From NCBI GenBank assembly GCA_003024985.2, contig PXIH01S0087562.1: 11,806 nt of DNA; one strand, 5' to 3'. The notes below the pieces were generated by a model. It saw only the letters and a list, made by a program, of their open reading frames with translations, was not told where the DNA came from and did not search any database. This document shows positions 7,850 through 11,806 of the stretch, piece after piece. The position numbers and the translations under genes are program-made. Each line of letters opens with the position of its first letter. Within the stretch, counting starts at the first letter, position 1. The stretch comes from Euperipatoides rowelli. Taxonomy: Eukaryota; Onychophora; Udeonychophora; Euonychophora; Peripatopsidae.

Positions 7850-8035
7850 TGGAGTTAGGGTTTGGGCATTGTTAAAGTTAGAAATCCTTTAATTTGCTAT
7901 TATATTCATCTTGGACATAGGGTCAGTGTGCGGTTAAGGTTACAGATCCATTAATTTGATATTATATTCATGTTGGACTGAAAGTTATGGAGTGTTTATG
8001 GGTTATAGATCCTTTAATTGGCTGAAGTGTTATGT
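7850..8035 (+). repeat. Three tandem copies of a 62-bp unit
   Basis: Copies begin at 7850, 7912 and 7974, each opening with TGGA. They share a GGTTANAGATCCNTTAATTTG-like core and, in the first two, TATTATATTCATSTTGGA. A fourth copy starts at 8036 (TTGAGTCTGTGACC) but loses similarity. Divergence is moderate and no coding sense is evident. Confidence 0.8.
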
Positions 8036-9220
8036 TGAGTCTGTGACCCAGACGATTGTTATTTTGACTCAGAATTACTTATTTTTGAGTTGGAATTTCA
8101 GAAATAAAACAATAATGCCTATATTTTTTTGAACATCTGACCAAATCAACTTGGTAAATTAAGTCAATCAACTAAAGAGGTCATCAGAAATCCTATTAGG
8201 CCTATTTATTTATTTTTCCACACTTATAACTTTGTCAATTTTCAAAATTTTTCAGAAATTTTGCAAACTAAATTTGAGTGTTTTCAGAAATTTCCAAAAT
8301 TCTAATGAATACACAACAATTTCCAAAGCTTTGTTTTTTTTTATGGCCTCAAAAATATGATTGTACCATAAAGTGAGATTATTAGATGAATATCTTAGTA
8401 ATGTGACATCATGTGAACTGGTTACATTGAACTGTAAGTAACTGCCTCAAGTTTTATTAAATAACTCAGGCAGTAGTTTTATGAAGAATAAAGAAAAATG
8501 AAGCATATCTAACTGATTTATATATTTAAACCAAAAAGAAAGGAAAACTAAAACTTTACAAATCAGAATACAAACTGTTTTTATGAAGAGTCGAATATTT
8601 TGTAGGACTTCCTACTTGAAAACTATTTACACGCCTCATTTCCATAGCTTAAGATAAAAGAGAAATTATAAAAGAAGTAAGTTTAAAACAAATTCGTTTG
8701 CTAAAGATTTATTGCCATAATCCCTTAAAGAACTTTCGCTTTTGTCGCTTGATGCATGGATATCAAAGTTTCAATAATGAATATTGTTCAAAGGTAAATG
8801 TCTATAGTATAATAGCATTTAATGGAAAACTTATAAATGTACCACATCAGTAGTTGTGTGTTTCTAAAATATTGTAAAGGTTATTTTGATTACAATCATT
8901 ATTATATTATTTGTGGAACAAGTGATTTATCGATTCTATTCAAACGTTTGAAATATTAGAAAGCAAAAAGATTTACAGTTTATAACAAAAGATTTAAATT
9001 TCATAGAGAAAATACAATCATTTTTTTTATTATAATACGTAAAAAAAGTACAATGATTTATTTTTATCTGTCTCTTGTCTATACTATTGAGAAAAGGGAA
9101 AAAAATGAATCATAGTTTTTTTTTGGTACCATATTAAAAAAAAAATGTTTAGAAATTCCATATCAAACATCTGGCATATTAATATATTTTCAGGAGCTTA
9201 AAAATAGTTATAAAATTGTT
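8036..9220. other. AT-rich sequence, no gene seen
   Basis: No frame with protein character was found on either strand. A short imperfect hairpin with arms ACTGCCT (from 8441) and AGGCAGT (to 8474) lies around 8440-8475. Several A and T runs occur between 8990 and 9150. Confidence 0.6.
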
Positions 9221-9258
9221 ATAATAATAATAATAAGAAGAAGAAGAAGAAGAAGAAA
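9221..9258. repeat. Compound microsatellite (ATA)n-(AGA)n
   Basis: About five ATA/TAA units pass directly into about seven AAG units, a typical compound microsatellite where a point change in one repeat has been amplified. Confidence 0.92.
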
Positions 9259-9407
9259 CATTAAAAAATTGGTATTTTATAAAATCAGTTATTATTAAAT
9301 ATAAATTAACCTGAATTTGGATCTTTATGGTGTAGTTAACTATTGAAGAACATTGTTTATATCTTAGTCATATGCTAATTAGTTTAGAAAGAAAGGAAGA
9401 CTGTTTT

Positions 9408-9502
9408 TACTTCTTTCTGTTCTTGAATTTCCTCATTCTCTTTCCTTCTCAATTTTCTTTCTCACTCTCTCTCTCTCTATTTTCCCTTCTGTCTTTGTAC
9501 TC
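9408..9502 (+). repeat. Polypyrimidine tract with (CT)n
   Basis: The stretch is mostly C and T, with CTCTCTCTCTCT near 9466-9478. It could serve as a splice-acceptor pyrimidine tract or form an unusual triplex-prone structure, but no exon follows it convincingly. Confidence 0.75.
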
Positions 9503-10136
9503 CTAAAAATTTATTAGCCCATATTCCCTTTTCCTTCACTCTCTTTGACAGGAATGGCTGTGTGTGTTAAGGAGTGGGGGGAAGAGAATGTAATTTATTT
9601 CTAACCCCATCATTACAAACACTTATTTTAATCTTGCATTTAATAAACTGATTTTTTGTTCTTCTAATGAAATAAATATACAGTCAACTTTTGACTCTCT
9701 TAGGTGTCAATAGAAACTTTTTACATTTTTCACAATATATATTCCATAAATGAATTAAAACATATATTTCTGAAGTTTTAGGAGATGTCAGTCCAAGGAA
9801 AGAAGGACAGAGGAATATGTTAATGCTAATATTATAATTACAAGTTTATAAGATAAAAAAGGATTGTATCAATTACCAAATTGATGACTTTGGCAATCAT
9901 CAAATCAGCACATTATAAATTAACACGTAAACCAAAACTGTAAATTTAAAATTAAAAACATAAATTTCCAAATATAATTACTGAGATATTTTGCCTTTTT
10001 TGGTATGGAACTTCTACTTGCCATTATTATTTATTAAACTCTATTTCATTTATCTACACCATTTATTTAACATCAAAATTAAAATGAAGAGCAACACTCC
10101 AGTATTCATATTACAAACTTTTGCCGTTAACTGTCC
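9503..10136. other. AT-rich sequence, no gene seen
   Basis: Nothing beyond a G-rich patch (GGAGTGGGGGGAAGAG near 9571) and general AT richness was found. The frame at 9991-10326 spans unrelated AT-rich DNA plus the SINE units and is not a gene. Confidence 0.6.
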
Positions 10137-10366
10137 CAGTTTTGTGGTTTTGGAGTGGTCGAGTGGTAATATCACTTTGATTACTCAACTGAAGGCATAT
10201 GCTGGGGACACACATTTGATCCCGGCTAGGGCGGTTATGTCTCAGTTTTGTGGCCGAGTGGTGTTATCACTTGACTCTCTAAATCGAAGGCATATGCTGG
10301 GGGTTACAGGTTTGATCCCCGGCTAGGACAGTCATGTATTGGTTTCGTGGTAAGTGGTGTTATCCC
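10137..10366 (+). mobile_element. Tandem tRNA-derived SINE heads (two plus a partial third)
   Basis: Unit 1 (10137-10241) and unit 2 (10242 to about 10336) share CAGTTTTGTGG, GAGTGGT, ATCACTT, GAAGGCATATGCTGGGG, TTGATCCC and GGCTAGG in the same order. A third copy begins near 10337 (GGTTTCGTGGTAAGTGGTGTTATC) and stops after about 30 bases. Unit 2 has TGGCCGAGTGGT (10251-10262), close to the A-box of Ser/Leu-type tRNAs, and GGTTTGATCCC (10309-10319), close to the B-box. The units are too diverged in the stems to be working tRNA genes. Head-to-tail tRNA-like units are known from dimeric SINEs. The partial third unit abuts the reverse-transcriptase fragment. Confidence 0.65.
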
Positions 10367-10952
10367 ATCTATTCTTAAAGCCTTTAATCTTGCAACCCCT
10401 AATATAAAATTCACTATAGACAAAGAAACTGTAGACTCTTCATTAAACTATCTTGAATTGACTATCACTAGACATTCTAATCACCTACAATATAATGTCT
10501 ATAGAAAAAATAGACAAATTACTATGAAACATTTTTTTAATTCCCTTTACCCCCCTATTACAAAAATTAATATTTTACAACTTGAAATGAAACAAGCCTT
10601 TAAAAACTGTAATACAGAGAAAATCCTACAAATTGAACTAAACAATATTTTAAAAATATACACCTACAACTTTTATCCAATTAAACTCATAAATAAACAA
10701 ATTAATTCTATTGGAGCCAAATTTGTCAATCGTCAAGCTCCACTACTAACACCTATTCAAAAATTACATAATTCACAAATAATTTCTGCTTTTAAAATAA
10801 ATATTTTACAAATACCCAAAACCGGTATACCGTTAAAAACAAATATTACTGCTTCACCCATTATTAAATCGACAAACCAAAACCTTCCCCCCCACTTACC
10901 TGTCTACACAACCAGTTCCCCTCCCCACTCTTACTCCTCTTTTGCAAAATAA
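10367..10952 (+). pseudogene. Penelope-like element reverse transcriptase, 5'-truncated fragment
   Basis: A frame of about 195 codons follows the SINE units and ends at TAA 10950-10952. Numbering from 10347, residues 9-25 (ILKAFN then NIKFTID), 33-42 (LNYLELTITR) and 52-54 (YRK), followed by spaced T59, S66 and K73, match the block just downstream of the YxDD catalytic motif in Penelope-like reverse transcriptases (usual form: IL..N, I.FT.E.E, INFLDLTI.R, IYRKP). Such enzymes copy element RNA at a nicked target. The catalytic aspartates, fingers and palm are missing, because homology starts directly at the SINE junction. No GIY-YIG nuclease follows. The frame has no stop over 586 bases, so the copy may be fairly young. 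The frame start near 10347 is a GTG within SINE sequence and not a real start. A related RT clade is the main alternative. Confidence 0.65.
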
Positions 10953-11295
10953 AAAATGTGAAATGCCTAATACTTCACTAATATCCACACACAATCCGAA
11001 TAATAAAACTATTAATAAATCACCCCCCCCCCATCAATAATTTATTTTCTAGCCCACCTATATAAAAATTTCTGATTTTTTTTTCATTTTTTTGAAATTA
11101 AACCTCTTATTGACAAATACTTAATTAATCACACCAACCATATCTGTTTTATCTCACCTGCCCCACCCCAACCCTTAAACAATTTTTATAAAAAAATAAT
11201 TTTAATAAATCACAAAATAATTCTGACCCCTCCTCCATTATTTAGGAATTCCACTGCATTGACACCTGCCGAGAAACTTGAGAAACTTATGTCGG
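10953..11295. other. AT- and C-rich sequence downstream of the RT fragment
   Basis: No GIY-YIG endonuclease, terminal repeat or other element end could be recognised. The stretch has a short C run near 11023-11032 and T/A runs at 11070-11095. It may be the decayed 3' part of the Penelope-like element. Confidence 0.5.
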
Positions 11296-11296
11296 G

Positions 11297-11360
11297 ACTT
11301 CCGGTCAAAGATGTTCATTACATATAAAAGAGCACATTTCATTGGATAGGAACTCATTAG
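11297..11360 (+). promoter_or_regulatory. Possible core promoter: ETS site, TATA box, initiator-like
   Basis: ACTTCCGGT (11297-11305) is an exact ETS-family site on the minus strand. TATAAAAG (11323-11330) lies 17 bases further on, and TCATTAG, with its A at 11356, is initiator-like at the usual distance of about 33 bases from the TATA start. Three CpGs cluster just upstream, at about 11270-11303, in otherwise CpG-poor DNA. No coding frame follows on the plus strand, so it could drive a non-coding transcript, belong to a transposon, or be chance. Confidence 0.3.
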
Positions 11361-11563
11361 TCAACAGGCATTTAAATTCTACTTCACACACTGTAATGCA
11401 TGCAAAATTATTTTAAAATTATTATACAAAATAACAATTATAAAAAGTGCCAAATCCTAGAATCATCCCTTATTTAAACAACAGCCAACCCATAATAAAT
11501 AACTCACAGGATTGCAACTCATTTCTAATAGCCTAAATTGATAATTATATAATGAAAGTGATA

Positions 11564-11806
11564 TCATTTGTCTGGTATGTAGAACCTATGTCTACTTTTA
11601 AATAAATCATTTATATTTTGTTTGTCATTTTTCAATTTTTGTTTTTTCATTTGTCCTAATAGTGTTTGTCCTGATGATCTTTTCCGTTTACAGTGAAAGT
11701 CAATATTGTCTTGACATGTAATTTGTTTCATCATTGGATTGTGTTTTTTAATAAATTTCATACCTGTTATAAGGTGCTTGCTGTTTATGTGTCCATCTTT
11801 TTTCAA
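11564..11806 (-). CDS. Unrecognised lysine-rich partial open frame at the window edge
   Basis: The minus strand is open from the window edge to a stop at 11564, giving at least 80 residues. The N-terminal part is not in the window; the first in-frame codon at the edge is TTG, so no start is defined. The product is rich in Lys, Asn and Gln, with basic clusters such as HCKRKRSSG and MKKQKLKND, which could be a nuclear-localisation type sequence. It ends in RHRFYIPDK. No membrane segment is evident. I recognise no family. It could be the last exon of a gene on the minus strand, a transposon remnant or a chance frame; the neighbouring sequence does not decide. Confidence 0.22.
   Translation of the reverse strand: MKKDGHINSKHLITGMKFIKKHNPMMKQITCQDNIDFHCKRKRSSGQTLLGQMKKQKLKNDKQNINDLFKSRHRFYIPDK

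Noticed and set aside
8440-8475. Possible microRNA precursor hairpin
   Set aside because: The stem is only about 11-12 pairs with a bulge, too short for a precursor.
10137-10336. Functional tRNA genes
   Set aside because: A- and B-boxes are recognisable, but the acceptor and anticodon stems do not pair properly and the units are tandem copies of a repeat.
11660-11700. Hammerhead ribozyme core (CTGATGA at about 11670), as found in Penelope-like elements
   Set aside because: No stem II forms after the CTGATGA, and the later GAAAG does not sit in a matching core with flanking stems.

Overview
The window looks like non-genic DNA from an animal, most likely an invertebrate. It is strongly AT-rich (about 70% by eye). 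It has no bacterial gene layout and is full of microsatellites, a long minisatellite, tRNA-derived SINE heads and decayed transposons (Helitron, piggyBac-like ends, a Penelope-like reverse transcriptase). A mollusc-like genome would fit this mix, but nothing here fixes the species. I find no intact host gene. The longest open frames are transposon remnants, or come from repeats that happen to lack stops.

Layout. 161-617 (minus) is a broken Helitron protein fragment with a readable zinc-finger and Helitron_like_N signature, followed upstream by an unrecognised 88-codon frame (665-931, minus). 920-1590 holds about three diverged tandem copies of a 230-base unit. 2069-2667 holds three copies of a GC-rich hairpin motif; the first follows a TTAA and resembles a piggyBac-type terminus. 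2688-5899 is dominated by a degenerate 16-bp minisatellite (consensus near TCATTGACCAGGTGCA), interrupted by an exact second copy of 1466-2119. 6278-6360 is a (TTA)n run. 6537-6618 is a tRNA-derived SINE head. 7850-8035 is a 62-bp triple repeat. 9221-9502 has compound microsatellites and a pyrimidine tract. 10137-10366 carries two and a partial third tandem tRNA-like SINE units, abutting a 5'-truncated Penelope-like RT fragment (10367-10952). 11297-11360 has a possible core promoter, and 11564-11806 (minus) is an unrecognised frame running off the edge.

The strongest observation concerns assembly. The 654-base second copy inside the minisatellite is bounded by a perfect 30-base direct repeat and a single N. 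Removing it with one 30-mer restores the 16-bp register exactly, so it is most likely a scaffolding or gap-filling error rather than a biological duplication. The most interesting biological signal is in the minisatellite: its main variants (TTGA, TCAA, TTAA and rare TCGA at one position) are what CpG deamination of an ancestral TCGA would give, suggesting germline methylation of the array.

The elements do not form a pathway. They read as layered insertions and tandem expansions. I did not find a convincing new biological system.
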